Positions 55,788 to 64,000 of a DNA stretch of 64,000 nucleotides are shown here, one piece after another. Origin of the DNA: Roseiarcus sp963726105. Lineage in GTDB: Bacteria; Pseudomonadota; Alphaproteobacteria; Rhizobiales; Beijerinckiaceae. The notes beneath the pieces are model-generated. The model worked only from the letters and a program-made list of their open reading frames with translations. It was not told where the DNA came from and did no database searches. Position numbers and translations under genes: made by a program. Location of the stretch: positions 62,001 through 126,000 of the forward strand of contig CAVSBJ010000019.1 in assembly GCA_963726105.1 (NCBI GenBank), written 5' to 3'. Every line of letters begins with the position of its first letter. Within the stretch, counting starts at the first letter, position 1.

Positions 55788-57569
55788 ATGGCGGAAACGC
55801 GGAAGATCGCTGCGATCCTGGTGTCCGACGTCGCCGGCTATAGCCGGCTCGCCAGGGCGGACGAAGACCGCACGCTTGCGCGGCTCCGGACGCTTCGCAG
55901 CGACCTGATCGACCCTATCATCTCCGTGCACCACGGACGCGTCGTCAAGCGCACTGGCGATGGCAGCATCATCGAGTTCCGCAGCGTGGTCGACGCGGTG
56001 CGTTGCGCCGTCGAGGTGCAGACCGGCGTGGTCGAACGCAACGCGGGCGTGCCCGAGGACAGGCGGATTCTATTCCGCGTGGGCATCCATCTCGGAGACG
56101 TGGTCGAGGAGGCGGACGGCGATCTGATGGGCGACGGCGTCAATATCGCCGCGCGGCTTGAGGGCGTTTGCGCGCCGGGGGCGATCTGTCTCTCCGAACA
56201 AGCCTATTGGCAGGTCAAGGGTCGGCTCGATCTTGCGGTCAGCGATCTCGGCCCGATAGAGCTCAAGAACATCGCCGAGCCGATCCGGGTCTATTCGCTT
56301 GAAGTGGCCGCGCCCGCCCAGACGAAGCCCGCGCCGGTTCCAGCGCCCGAAAAATCCGCCCCGCCGCGGCTTTCCATGGTCGTCTTGCCGTTCGCCAATA
56401 TCGGTGGCGATCCGGAGCACGAACATTTCGTCGACGGGGTCACGGAAAGCCTCACGACCGACCTCTCACGGCTACGAGGCGCCGTCGTAATCGCCCGCAA
56501 TACGGCGTTCACCTACAAGGGCAAGCCGCTCGACGTGAAGACGATCGGACGCGAGTTGAATGTCCGCTATGTCTTAGAGGGCAGCGTTCAGCGCGCGGGA
56601 AACCGCATGCGCGTGAATGTGCAGCTCATCGACGCCGAAACTAGCAATCATCTCTGGGCCGAGCGGTTCGACAAGCCGCTCGCCGATCTCTTCGACATGC
56701 AGGACGACATAGTCGCGCGGCTGGCGAACATGCTGAACGTCCAGCTCGCCGCGGCCGAGGCGCGGCGCGCAGAACGGGCTCCGACCCCCAACTCAATGGA
56801 CCTCTATTTTCAGGGCCTAGCCTGCCTCAATAGGGGCCCGAGCCCTGACAATGTGGCGCAGGCGCGCAGCTTTTTCGATCGCGCGCTTGCTGCCGATCCC
56901 GACAATGTCGACGCGCTCATTGGATCGGCGCGCGCAGACGTGCGCGAGGGCGCAAATTTTTTTGTGACCGATCCGATGGCGGCCTTCGCGGCGGCCGAAG
57001 CCAAGTTGACCAAAGCCTTGTCGTCGGTCCCAGACCATGCGCGCGGCCATAGGTTGTTGGGGTACGTCGAAATATTGACCAAGCGCGCTGTGCAGGGCAT
57101 CGCCGAATGTGAACGCGCGTTGGAGCTGGATCGAAATCTTGCGAGCGCCCATGCCTTTATCGGACTTGGCAAGACTTTCATTGGTCGCGCCGAAGAAACA
57201 GAGGCTCACATCAGTGAGGCTCTGCGCCTCAGTCCGCGCGATCCTAATGCCCATACCTGGAAGGGTTTCGCGGGCATTGCGCAGAACCAGCTCGGCGGCT
57301 GGGACCAAGCGGTCGCGTGGTTTCGACGGGCGATCGAGGCCAACCGAAATTATCCGCATCCATATTTTGTGTTGGGCGTGGCCCTCGCGCAGCTTGGTCG
57401 AATGGACGAGGCGCATTCCGCAGTCAAGGCCGGCCTAGCGCTCAACCCGTCCTTCACCGTCGCCCGCGCCCGCGTTATTTGGACCGCGATGAGCGACGAC
57501 CCGACATATCTCACTACGCTCGAGCCCATTCTCGACGGTCTGCGCAAGGCCGGAGTCCCCGAACAATGA
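55788..57569 (+). CDS. Class III adenylate/guanylate cyclase with TPR-type C-terminus, copy 2
   Basis: 593 residues, gap-free against copy 1. Catalytic residues are conserved (Asp14, Lys54, Asp58, Asn119, Arg123). Differences are few in the cyclase domain (for example RLARADED for RLAGVDED) and more frequent after residue 175, including the TPR-like part, so input sensing may have diverged while the output is kept. Convergent with the intact ppdK, 13 bases between stops. Confidence 0.9.
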   Translation: MAETRKIAAILVSDVAGYSRLARADEDRTLARLRTLRSDLIDPIISVHHGRVVKRTGDGSIIEFRSVVDAVRCAVEVQTGVVERNAGVPEDRRILFRVGIHLGDVVEEADGDLMGDGVNIAARLEGVCAPGAICLSEQAYWQVKGRLDLAVSDLGPIELKNIAEPIRVYSLEVAAPAQTKPAPVPAPEKSAPPRLSMVVLPFANIGGDPEHEHFVDGVTESLTTDLSRLRGAVVIARNTAFTYKGKPLDVKTIGRELNVRYVLEGSVQRAGNRMRVNVQLIDAETSNHLWAERFDKPLADLFDMQDDIVARLANMLNVQLAAAEARRAERAPTPNSMDLYFQGLACLNRGPSPDNVAQARSFFDRALAADPDNVDALIGSARADVREGANFFVTDPMAAFAAAEAKLTKALSSVPDHARGHRLLGYVEILTKRAVQGIAECERALELDRNLASAHAFIGLGKTFIGRAEETEAHISEALRLSPRDPNAHTWKGFAGIAQNQLGGWDQAVAWFRRAIEANRNYPHPYFVLGVALAQLGRMDEAHSAVKAGLALNPSFTVARARVIWTAMSDDPTYLTTLEPILDGLRKAGVPEQ

Positions 57570-57582
57570 CCGCCGCCCTGCC

Positions 57583-60261
57583 TCACGCGGTGCTTGCCGC
57601 CTTCCTGCCTAGCGAAGCCTGCGCGGCGGCGAGACGGGCGATCGGGATGCGGAAGGGGGAGCACGAGACATAGTCGAGACCCGCCTGCTCGCAGAAGGCG
57701 ATCGAGGCCGGATCGCCGCCGTGCTCGCCGCAGACGCCGAGCTTGAGGTCAGGGCGGGTCGCGCGGCCGCGGGCGGCGGCGAGGGTGACGAGTTCGCCAA
57801 CGCCCTCGGTGTCCAAAGTCACGAACGGATCGGCCTTGAGCAGCCCCTTGACGGTGTAGAAGCCGAGGAACGAGGCCGCGTCGTCGCGCGATACGCCGAG
57901 CGTCGTCTGGGTCAGATCGTTGGTGCCGAACGAGAAGAACTCGGCGCTCTCCGCGATGTCGCCGGCGCGAAGCGCAGCGCGCGGCAGTTCGATCATCGTG
58001 CCGACCTGATAGGGTGTTTTCACCCCCGTTTCCTTGGCGACGGCGTCCGCCATGGCGACGATGATCGCCTTGACGAGGTCGAGTTCGGGCCGCCCGAACA
58101 CCAGCGGGACCATGATCTCGGCGGCGACCGGCTTGCCTGTCTTTCGTCCCGCCTCGACCGCGCCCTCGAAGATCGCGCGCGCCTGCATCTCGGCGATCTC
58201 GGGATAGCGAATGGCGAGGCGCACGCCGCGGAATCCGAGCATCGGATTGAATTCGTGCAGCTCAGCCGAGCGCGCCCGCAATTTGTCCGCGCTTACGTTC
58301 ATCGCCTTGGCGACTTCGTTGATCTCCTCGTCCGTCTTCGGCAGGAACTCGTGCAGCGGCGGGTCGAGCAGGCGGATCGTGACCGGCAGGCCGCTCATGA
58401 TCTCGAACAATTCGGCGAAGTCCTTGCGCTGCATCGGCAGGAGCTTGGCGAGCGCCGCGCGGCGTCCCTGCTCGTCATCGGCGAGAATCATCTGGCGCAC
58501 GGCAACGATGCGCTCGCCGTCGAAGAACATGTGCTCGGTGCGGCAAAGGCCGATGCCCTCGGCGCCGAATGAGCGGGCGGCGCGCGCGTCCGCCGCGGTC
58601 TCGGCGTTGGCGCGCACCTTCATGCGCCTGACCGAATCCGCCCAGGTCATGAGGGTGGCGAAATCGCCGGTCATTTCTGGCTTCACCATGGGCGCGGCGC
58701 CGGCCATCACTTCGCCCGAACCGCCGTCGATGGTGAGGATGTCGCCCTTCTTCAGCGTTTTTCCGCTCGCCGTCATGGTCTGCCCGGCATAGTCGATGCG
58801 GATCGCGCTCACGCCCGAGACGCAGGGCTTGCCCATGCCGCGCGCGACGACCGCGGCATGCGAGGTCATGCCGCCCCGCGTGGTCACGACGCCCTCGGCG
58901 GCGTGCATGCCATGAATGTCTTCCGGGCTCGTCTCCACTCTGACCAGGATCGATTTTCGTCCGGCCTGACGCAAAGCCTGCGCCTCGTCGGCGGAAAACA
59001 CGATCTCCCCGCTCGCAGCGCCCGGCGAAGCGGGCAGGCCGGTCGCGATCGCTGGAGGTTTGCTTTTCGGATCGAGCATCGGGTGCAGGAGCTGGTCGAG
59101 CGCGCCGGGCTCGATCCGGCTCACCGCGTCCTCGCGCGAGATCAGGCCCTCATTCGCCATCTCGACCGCGCAGCGCAGCGCGGCCCTCGCCGTGCGCTTG
59201 CCATTGCGGGTCTGAAGCATCCACAACTTGCCGCGCTCGACCGTGAACTCGAGGTCCTGCATGTCGCGATAGTGCTTCTCGAGAAGCTCAGTCGTGGCGA
59301 CGAACTGGCCGAACACCTCGGGCATCAGCGATTCGAGCGAGGGCTGGTCGGAATGGGCCGCCTTCCGCGCCGCCTCGGTGATGTTCTGCGGCGTGCGGAT
59401 GCCGGCGACCACGTCTTCCCCTTGCGCGTTGACGAGGAATTCGCCGTAGAGCTCCTTGCCGCCCGTGGAGGGATTGCGGGTGAAGGCGACGCCGGTCGCC
59501 GACGTGTCCCCCATATTGCCGAACACCATCGCCTGCACATTGACCGCGGTGCCCCAGTCGGCGGGAATGGCGTTGAGGCGCCGATAGGTGATGGCGCGCT
59601 GGTTCATCCAGGATGAGAACACGGCGCCGATCGCGCCCCAGAGCTGATCGCTCGGGGCCTGAGGAAACGGCTTGCCGGTCTCTTCGAGCACTCTCGCTTT
59701 GTAGTCCACAATGACGGCGCGCCAGTCTTCGGCGCTGAGGTCGGTGTCGAGCGCGTAGCCCTTGCTGTCCTTGTATCGCTCGAGGATGTCTTCGAAATTG
59801 TGGACGTCGACGTCGAGCACGACATTCGAATACATCTGAATGAAGCGGCGATAGGAGTCGTAAGCGAAACGCGCGTCGTTCGATGTTTTCGCCAGAGTTT
59901 CGACCGAGGCGTCGTTGAGCCCGAGGTTCAGGACCGTGTCCATCATGCCAGGCATCGAGGCGCGCGCCCCCGAGCGCACCGAGACGAGCAGCGGATTGGC
60001 CGCGTCGCCGAATGTCCGCCCGGTGTGGCGGTTGACTTCGGCCATCGCCGCGTCGACTTGCGTGGCGAGGTCTGGCGGATAGGTTTTGTCGTTGGCGTAG
60101 AAGTGCGTGCAGACCTCTGTGGTGATGGTGAAGCCCGGCGGCACGGGCAGACCGAGCGAAGCCATATCGTGCAGGTTCGCGCCCTTGCCTCCGAGCAGGT
60201 TCTTCATGTCGCCTCGGCCTTCGGCGCGTTCGGCGCTGAAGGAATAGACCCACTTCGTCAT
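57583..60261 (-). CDS. ppdK: Pyruvate, phosphate dikinase
   Basis: 892 residues. N-terminal ATP-grasp part (LLGGKGANLHDMASLGLPVPPGF, SVRSGARASMPGMMDTVLNLG), central phosphohistidine domain (GGMTSHAAVVARGMG with His468), and a C-terminal PEP/pyruvate TIM barrel (FFSFGTNDLTQTTLG, LDYVSCSPFRIP). It interconverts pyruvate, ATP and Pi with PEP, AMP and PPi in gluconeogenesis. Full family length. Its last 250 bases are duplicated upstream of cyclase copy 2. Confidence 0.95.
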   Translation of the reverse strand: MTKWVYSFSAERAEGRGDMKNLLGGKGANLHDMASLGLPVPPGFTITTEVCTHFYANDKTYPPDLATQVDAAMAEVNRHTGRTFGDAANPLLVSVRSGARASMPGMMDTVLNLGLNDASVETLAKTSNDARFAYDSYRRFIQMYSNVVLDVDVHNFEDILERYKDSKGYALDTDLSAEDWRAVIVDYKARVLEETGKPFPQAPSDQLWGAIGAVFSSWMNQRAITYRRLNAIPADWGTAVNVQAMVFGNMGDTSATGVAFTRNPSTGGKELYGEFLVNAQGEDVVAGIRTPQNITEAARKAAHSDQPSLESLMPEVFGQFVATTELLEKHYRDMQDLEFTVERGKLWMLQTRNGKRTARAALRCAVEMANEGLISREDAVSRIEPGALDQLLHPMLDPKSKPPAIATGLPASPGAASGEIVFSADEAQALRQAGRKSILVRVETSPEDIHGMHAAEGVVTTRGGMTSHAAVVARGMGKPCVSGVSAIRIDYAGQTMTASGKTLKKGDILTIDGGSGEVMAGAAPMVKPEMTGDFATLMTWADSVRRMKVRANAETAADARAARSFGAEGIGLCRTEHMFFDGERIVAVRQMILADDEQGRRAALAKLLPMQRKDFAELFEIMSGLPVTIRLLDPPLHEFLPKTDEEINEVAKAMNVSADKLRARSAELHEFNPMLGFRGVRLAIRYPEIAEMQARAIFEGAVEAGRKTGKPVAAEIMVPLVFGRPELDLVKAIIVAMADAVAKETGVKTPYQVGTMIELPRAALRAGDIAESAEFFSFGTNDLTQTTLGVSRDDAASFLGFYTVKGLLKADPFVTLDTEGVGELVTLAAARGRATRPDLKLGVCGEHGGDPASIAFCEQAGLDYVSCSPFRIPIARLAAAQASLGRKAASTA

Positions 60262-60326
60262 CTCTTACTTCCCCAATCTCAAGCGGAGGACCTTAAGCGC
60301 GCTCAGGCGCGCGCTTTCAATCTCGC

Positions 60327-60906
60327 TCAGGCGCGCGCCTGCAACCCCATGCCGAAGCTCACCCATCCGACCCCGTGAAACAGGAGGTCGACGCCAAGCA
60401 GAGTGCCAAGAACATAAACGCTGTCGAGCGGCCAATGGCTCACAATGATCAAACCGAGCAGGATGGTCACCGCGGCGGCGAGCAAAGACCAGGCCGCGCG
60501 GATGGTCGGCGGGGAGCTGGAAAGCGAGAATGGCCCGGACCACGCCGGCGGCGATCAGGGCGGCGCCCAGGAGGAGCGTCAGCACGACCGAGGCGAGCGC
60601 CGGGTTCACGATGCAAACGACCCCGGCGGCGATGTAGACGAGGCCGCCGACCACCCAGAGAAAGAACCGCCCCCAGTCGCGCGCATGCATGCCGATGCCG
60701 ATCTCGGCCGCGCCCGCGATCAGGAACAAGATTCCATTGAGCGTCACGGTCACAATCGTCGCGACGAGGGAGAAAGTGAGCGCGACGAAACCGAGTACGA
60801 CCAGGAGCACGCCGAAAGCCGTGATCGCCGCCCATTTTCCACGCAGGCGCTCAACGGCTTCGCCAAGGCTATGCGCCGATGTCTGAGCGTCTGACGCGTT
60901 TGACAT
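60327..60906 (-). CDS. HdeD-family membrane protein, interrupted by a frameshift
   Basis: From ATG 60906 the first frame gives four membrane segments (AAITAFGVLLVVLGFVAL, IVTVTLNGILFLIAGAAEIGI, LYIAAGVVCIVNPALA and more). At about 60505, in a run of four G/C pairs, similarity passes to the next frame: AAWSLLAAAVTILLGLIIV, WPLDSVYVLGTLLGVDLLFHGVGW, ending at 60327. Without the shift the first frame continues to 60265 with Arg-rich nonsense. HdeD-like DUF308 proteins are linked to acid and stress tolerance. 34 bases downstream of hrcA, a possible operon. Confidence 0.8.
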
Positions 60907-60940
60907 TGCCTTTTCTCCAGGCAGCGAAAGCAGAACCGGC

Positions 60941-62026
60941 CTAGCGCGGGCGTTTAAGCTCGCCAAGCACCTGCGCCGCATATTCGACCATTGGCACGAT
61001 GCGGCCGTAATTGAGCCGGGTCGGCCCGATGACGCCGAGCACGCCGGCGATCCGATGGTCGCTGTCCCTGAGGGGCGCCGCGATCATCGACGAACCGGAG
61101 AGCGAGAACAGCTTGTTCTCCGAGCCGATGAAGATCTTGACGCCCTCGCCGGTCTCGGCGCGATGCAGGAGCTCGATCACGTCGGTTTTGGTCTCGAGGT
61201 CGGCGAACAGCGTGCGAATGCGCTCGAGGTCATCCGCGGCGCGCACGTCGCCGAGCAGGTTGGCCTGCCCGCGAACGATCAATTGGTCGCCCGATCCTCC
61301 GGCGCCGGACCACGAGACGAGGCCGGCTTCGACCAGGCGCGCGGCGATCTCGTCGAGCTCCTGACGCGCCTCACGGCGCGCCGCTTCGATTTCCGTCGTC
61401 ACTTCGGCGAGCGAGCGGCCGCGAACCCGAGCGTTGAGAAAGTTGCTGGCCTCGACCAGCGCCGACGCCGGCATGCCGGGAGGCGTCGGGACCACGCGGT
61501 TCTCGATCGAGCCGTCCTCTGAGACCAGGATCGCCAGGGCTCGCGCAGCGTCCAGGCGCACGAATTCGACGTGCTTCAGGCGCGCGTCGGTCTTGCTGGT
61601 CAGCACCACGCCTGCGCCGCGAGTCAGTTCCGACAGCAAGGTCGTCGTTTCGGCAAGAGCGCCCTCGAACCCGCCGCCCTCCGCCGCCGCCCGCACTTGG
61701 TTATCGATGCGCGCGCGCTCCTCGCGTCCCAGATCCCCAAACTCGAGCAGCGCGTCGACGAACAGCCTCAAACCCTGCTGGGTTGGCATGCGCCCAGCGC
61801 TGGCGTGCGGGGCGTATATAAGCCCGAGCTCTTCCAGATCCTGCATCACGTTGCGCACCGAGGCCGGCGACAGCGACATCGGCAGCAAGCGCGACAGATG
61901 CCGGGAGCCAACAGGTTCGCCGGAGGAGAGATAGGAGTCGACGATGTTGCGGAAGATCTCGCGCGAACGCGCATTGAGTGTCGTCAACGCGCTCAACTCG
62001 GCGGGACGTTCTGTGGGAGCCGACAT
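60941..62026 (-). CDS. hrcA: Heat-inducible transcription repressor HrcA
   Basis: 361 residues. N-terminal winged helix (TTLNARSREIFRNIVDSYLSSGEP, SPASVRNVMQDLEELGLIYAPHASAGRMPT), a central GAF-like region and the C-terminal dimer part (GVLGVIGPTRLNYGRIVPMVEYAAQVL). HrcA binds CIRCE elements before groESL and dnaK with GroEL as co-factor. I saw no CIRCE dyad near its own start, and grpE is not adjacent, unlike in many Rhizobiales. Start at ATG 62026; the longer frame is antisense to the next gene. Confidence 0.94.
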   Translation of the reverse strand: MSAPTERPAELSALTTLNARSREIFRNIVDSYLSSGEPVGSRHLSRLLPMSLSPASVRNVMQDLEELGLIYAPHASAGRMPTQQGLRLFVDALLEFGDLGREERARIDNQVRAAAEGGGFEGALAETTTLLSELTRGAGVVLTSKTDARLKHVEFVRLDAARALAILVSEDGSIENRVVPTPPGMPASALVEASNFLNARVRGRSLAEVTTEIEAARREARQELDEIAARLVEAGLVSWSGAGGSGDQLIVRGQANLLGDVRAADDLERIRTLFADLETKTDVIELLHRAETGEGVKIFIGSENKLFSLSGSSMIAAPLRDSDHRIAGVLGVIGPTRLNYGRIVPMVEYAAQVLGELKRPR

Positions 62027-62149
62027 GCGACAAGCATGGCTGGAACTGGGCCCTCGCGCAAGGCGACGCGCTTTTTGGGCCTGCGATTGAAAAGAACAGC
62101 GTGAACTGCCAAACAAGGCCCGCAAACGTGATGGAAGTGAGCAGCGGCG

Positions 62150-63828
62150 TTGAGCGCGACTTTGCGATCGGGCGGACAAATTCTCGTCGACCAGCTTGTC
62201 GCGCAGGGGGTCGAGCGGGTCTATTGCGTTCCCGGCGAATCCTACCTCGCCGCCCTCGACGCCATGAACAACGCGCCGATCGAACTGACCGTCTGCCGGC
62301 AGGAGGCGGGTGCGGCGATGATGGCGCTGACCGAAGGGCGCCTGACCGGGCGGCCCGGAATCTGCTTCGTCACCCGCGGCCCCGGCGCGACCAACGCGGC
62401 CCATGGGCTGCATATCGCCGAGCACGATTCGGCGCCGATGATCCTGTTCATTGGCCAGGTCGAGCGCGCGATGATCGGGCGGGGCGCCTTCCAGGAGATG
62501 GACTATCGGGCTTTATTCGCCTCGACCACGAAGCTCGCGACGCAGATCGAGTCCGCAGCGCAAATCCCCGAAATTGTTCAGCGCGCGTTTTATAAGGCGA
62601 TGCAGGGCCGGCCAGGCCCGGTGGTGATTGCGCTGCCCGAGGACATGCTGACCGAAATGGCGGCCGTGCCCGACGCCCCGCGCGCCGAGCCGGTCCCGAT
62701 CTGGCCGGGCTTAACGCAAATGGCCGAATTGCAGAAGATGCTCTGGGCGGCGGAGCGGCCGATCGCCATTCTCGGCGGCGGCGGATGGACCAAGCGCGCG
62801 AGCGCCGCCTTCGCCCGCTTTGCCGAACGCTTCGACTTGCCGGTCACTGGCTCGTTTCGCCGCTCGAGCACATTCGACGGCGAGCACGACAATTTCGCAG
62901 GCGAAGTCGGCCTCTCCATCAATCCCAAACTGAAAGCGCGCGTCGAAGCGACCGATCTTGTTCTTCTGGTTGGCGGACGGATGTCGGAGGCGGCGTCGCA
63001 AAGCTATACGCTGTTCGCCATTCCCGCTCCAGCGCAGCGGCTGGTGCATGTCCACGCCGACGCCACGGAGATCGGCCGCAACTACCACCCAACTCTCGGC
63101 ATCGTCGCGACGACCTCGGCGTTCTGCGCCGCGCTGGAAGGCGTTCAACCGCCCTCGAAGATCGGCTGGTCGGCTGAGACCCGCGCCGCACGCGCGGATT
63201 ATCTCGCCTGGAGCGAACAGGCGCCGCTCAATCCGGGCCGGGTGCAATTGAGCGAGATCATGTTCGCGATCCGACGGCGCTCGCCCGATGGGATCTTCAC
63301 CAACGGCGCGGGTAACTTTTCGATCTGGGTCGGCCGTTTCTTGCGCTTTCGCGCGGTCGAGCAGCAGCTGGGTCCGACGTCAGGCTCGATGGGTTTCGGT
63401 TTGCCGGCGGCGATCGGCGCACAGCGCCTGTTTCCGAAACGGACTGTCGTCTGCTTTGCCGGCGACGGCGACTTTCTGATGAATGGGCAGGAATTCGCCA
63501 CCGCCGTGCAATACGGCCTGCCGGTCATCGTCGTGCTGATCGACAACGGCATGTACGGCACGATCCGCATGCATCAGGAGCGCATGTATCCCGGGCGCGT
63601 CATCGCCACCGCTTTGCGCAATCCCGACTTCGCGGCTTACGCCCGCGCCTTCGGCGGCCACGGCGAGACGGTAGAGGAGACGGCCGAGTTCCTGCCGGCC
63701 TACGAACGCGCGCTGGCTTCCGGCCTGCCTTCGATCCTGCATGTCAAAGTGGATCCGGACACGATCACGCCGACGACCACCGTGTCGGCGATCCGGAAGC
63801 AGGCGCTTGAAAAAAAGTCGCTTCGTAA
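62150..63828 (+). CDS. Thiamine pyrophosphate-dependent enzyme (acetolactate synthase-like), end frameshifted
   Basis: Frame from TTG 62150 (the first start after an in-frame stop at 62138): SGGQILVDQLVAQGVERVYCVPGE, catalytic-type Glu in VCRQEAGAAMMALTEG, a central Rossmann-like domain, and the TPP motif GDGDFLMNGQEFATAVQYGLPVIVVLIDN. Members include acetolactate synthase, oxalyl-CoA decarboxylase and glyoxylate carboligase; the exact type is unclear. The frame has no stop before the window end and would run over a convergent gene. One extra A in the A7 run at 63810-63816 would end it at TAA 63826-63828. Confidence 0.82.
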
Positions 63829-63873
63829 AAATCCACACCGGCTCGCGACAATCGAACCGAAACTTTCACCCGT

Positions 63874-64000
63874 TCATTCGTCGCGGACTCCGCCGCGGCC
63901 TACCTCGCCGCGGGCGAGTTCGCCGTCAGTCGGGGCGGGGAAGCGGTTCGATGCAAAGCGGATGATGAGGACCGCCAGCCCGAGGATGAGAATGGCGCTC
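63874..64000 (-). CDS. C-terminus of a membrane-protein gene (partial)
   Basis: The last 42 codons, entering from the right edge: AILILGLAVLIIRFASNRFP (a membrane segment) followed by a short charged tail ending in VRDE and a TGA at 63874. Convergent with the TPP enzyme. Too short to identify. Confidence 0.55.
   Translation of the reverse strand, partial: SAILILGLAVLIIRFASNRFPAPTDGELARGEVGRGGVRDE

Larger units (their letters stand above)
53599..57831. repeat. 2.1-kb tandem duplication (cyclase gene plus ppdK 3' end)
   Basis: Copy 1 runs about 53599-55711 and copy 2 about 55713-57831, directly abutting. Each holds about 75 bases of leader (ending TTCGTGATAxCATCGCCGC and CATCTTCGAGGCGCTGCCC), a 593-codon cyclase gene, and about 250 bases from the end of ppdK. 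The cyclase coding parts are the same length. The N-terminal coding regions are nearly identical and the C-terminal ones more diverged. Confidence 0.88.

Noticed and set aside
62027..62149. CIRCE element near hrcA
   Set aside because: The conserved TTAGCACTC-N9-GAGTGCTAA dyad is not present.

Overview
The window is a GC-rich (roughly 65%), densely coded chromosomal segment of an alphaproteobacterium, most probably a Hyphomicrobiales (Rhizobiales) member. This rests on gene content: homospermidine synthase, an intracellular PHA depolymerase, malic enzyme fused to phosphotransacetylase, a SigF/NrsF pair beside a bufferin-type operon, and alphaproteobacterial dispersed repeats. It is an inference, since there is no rRNA or other marker. 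I saw no tRNA, rRNA, CRISPR array, integrase or intact transposase.

Layout. 1-5.6 kb: partial penicillin acylase, exonuclease III, LolA-like carrier, class III aminotransferase divergent from a BKACE enzyme. 5.6-7.75 kb: an array of 10-bp-spaced hexamers, then an arsenic cluster of which arsR and arsM are intact while aquaporin and arsenate reductase survive only as a fused, frameshifted remnant. 7.8-10.2 kb: dapD, a small exported protein, OsmC, a GerW/YtfJ protein. 10.4-15.1 kb: a CUT2-type sugar ABC transporter and an exported SMP-30-like protein. 15.2-20.1 kb: a decayed polysaccharide-export gene, homospermidine synthase and epoxide hydrolase (each with one frameshift), a P460-type cytochrome and a cupin. 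20.1-25.1 kb: a bufBC-doxX operon divergent from sigF-nrsF-nrsF, with a beta-carbonic anhydrase between doxX and a broken doxX copy; no bufferin precursor gene is visible. 25.1-34.1 kb: CYTH-CHAD protein, DsbA-like protein, aldo/keto reductase, two tandem arylsulfatases and a cupin. 34.1-40.3 kb: lipoprotein, PHA depolymerase, two GSTs, dodecin, TetR regulator, membrane proteins. 40.3-42.9 kb: a lower-GC, repeat-flanked stretch with an HTH protein and an exported protein that may be a pore-forming toxin-like protein. 43-53.4 kb: metH, maeB, GT25, kup, pcaD-like hydrolase. 53.6-60.3 kb: a 2.1-kb tandem duplication giving two adenylate cyclase genes and a 3' fragment of ppdK beside the full ppdK. 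60.3-64 kb: hdeD-like gene, hrcA, a TPP-dependent enzyme and the end of a membrane-protein gene.

Two themes stand out. First, duplication: cyclase/ppdK, nrsF and the doxX 3' end. Second, single-base frameshifts in otherwise well-conserved genes (hss, epoxide hydrolase, cupin, hdeD, TPP enzyme, aquaporin, polysaccharide export). There are enough of them that either sequence errors or real gene decay must be settled before these loci are interpreted. The most interesting system is the SigF/NrsF-controlled bufferin maturation operon that lacks its precursor, with matching promoter motifs on both strands of its divergent intergenic region.
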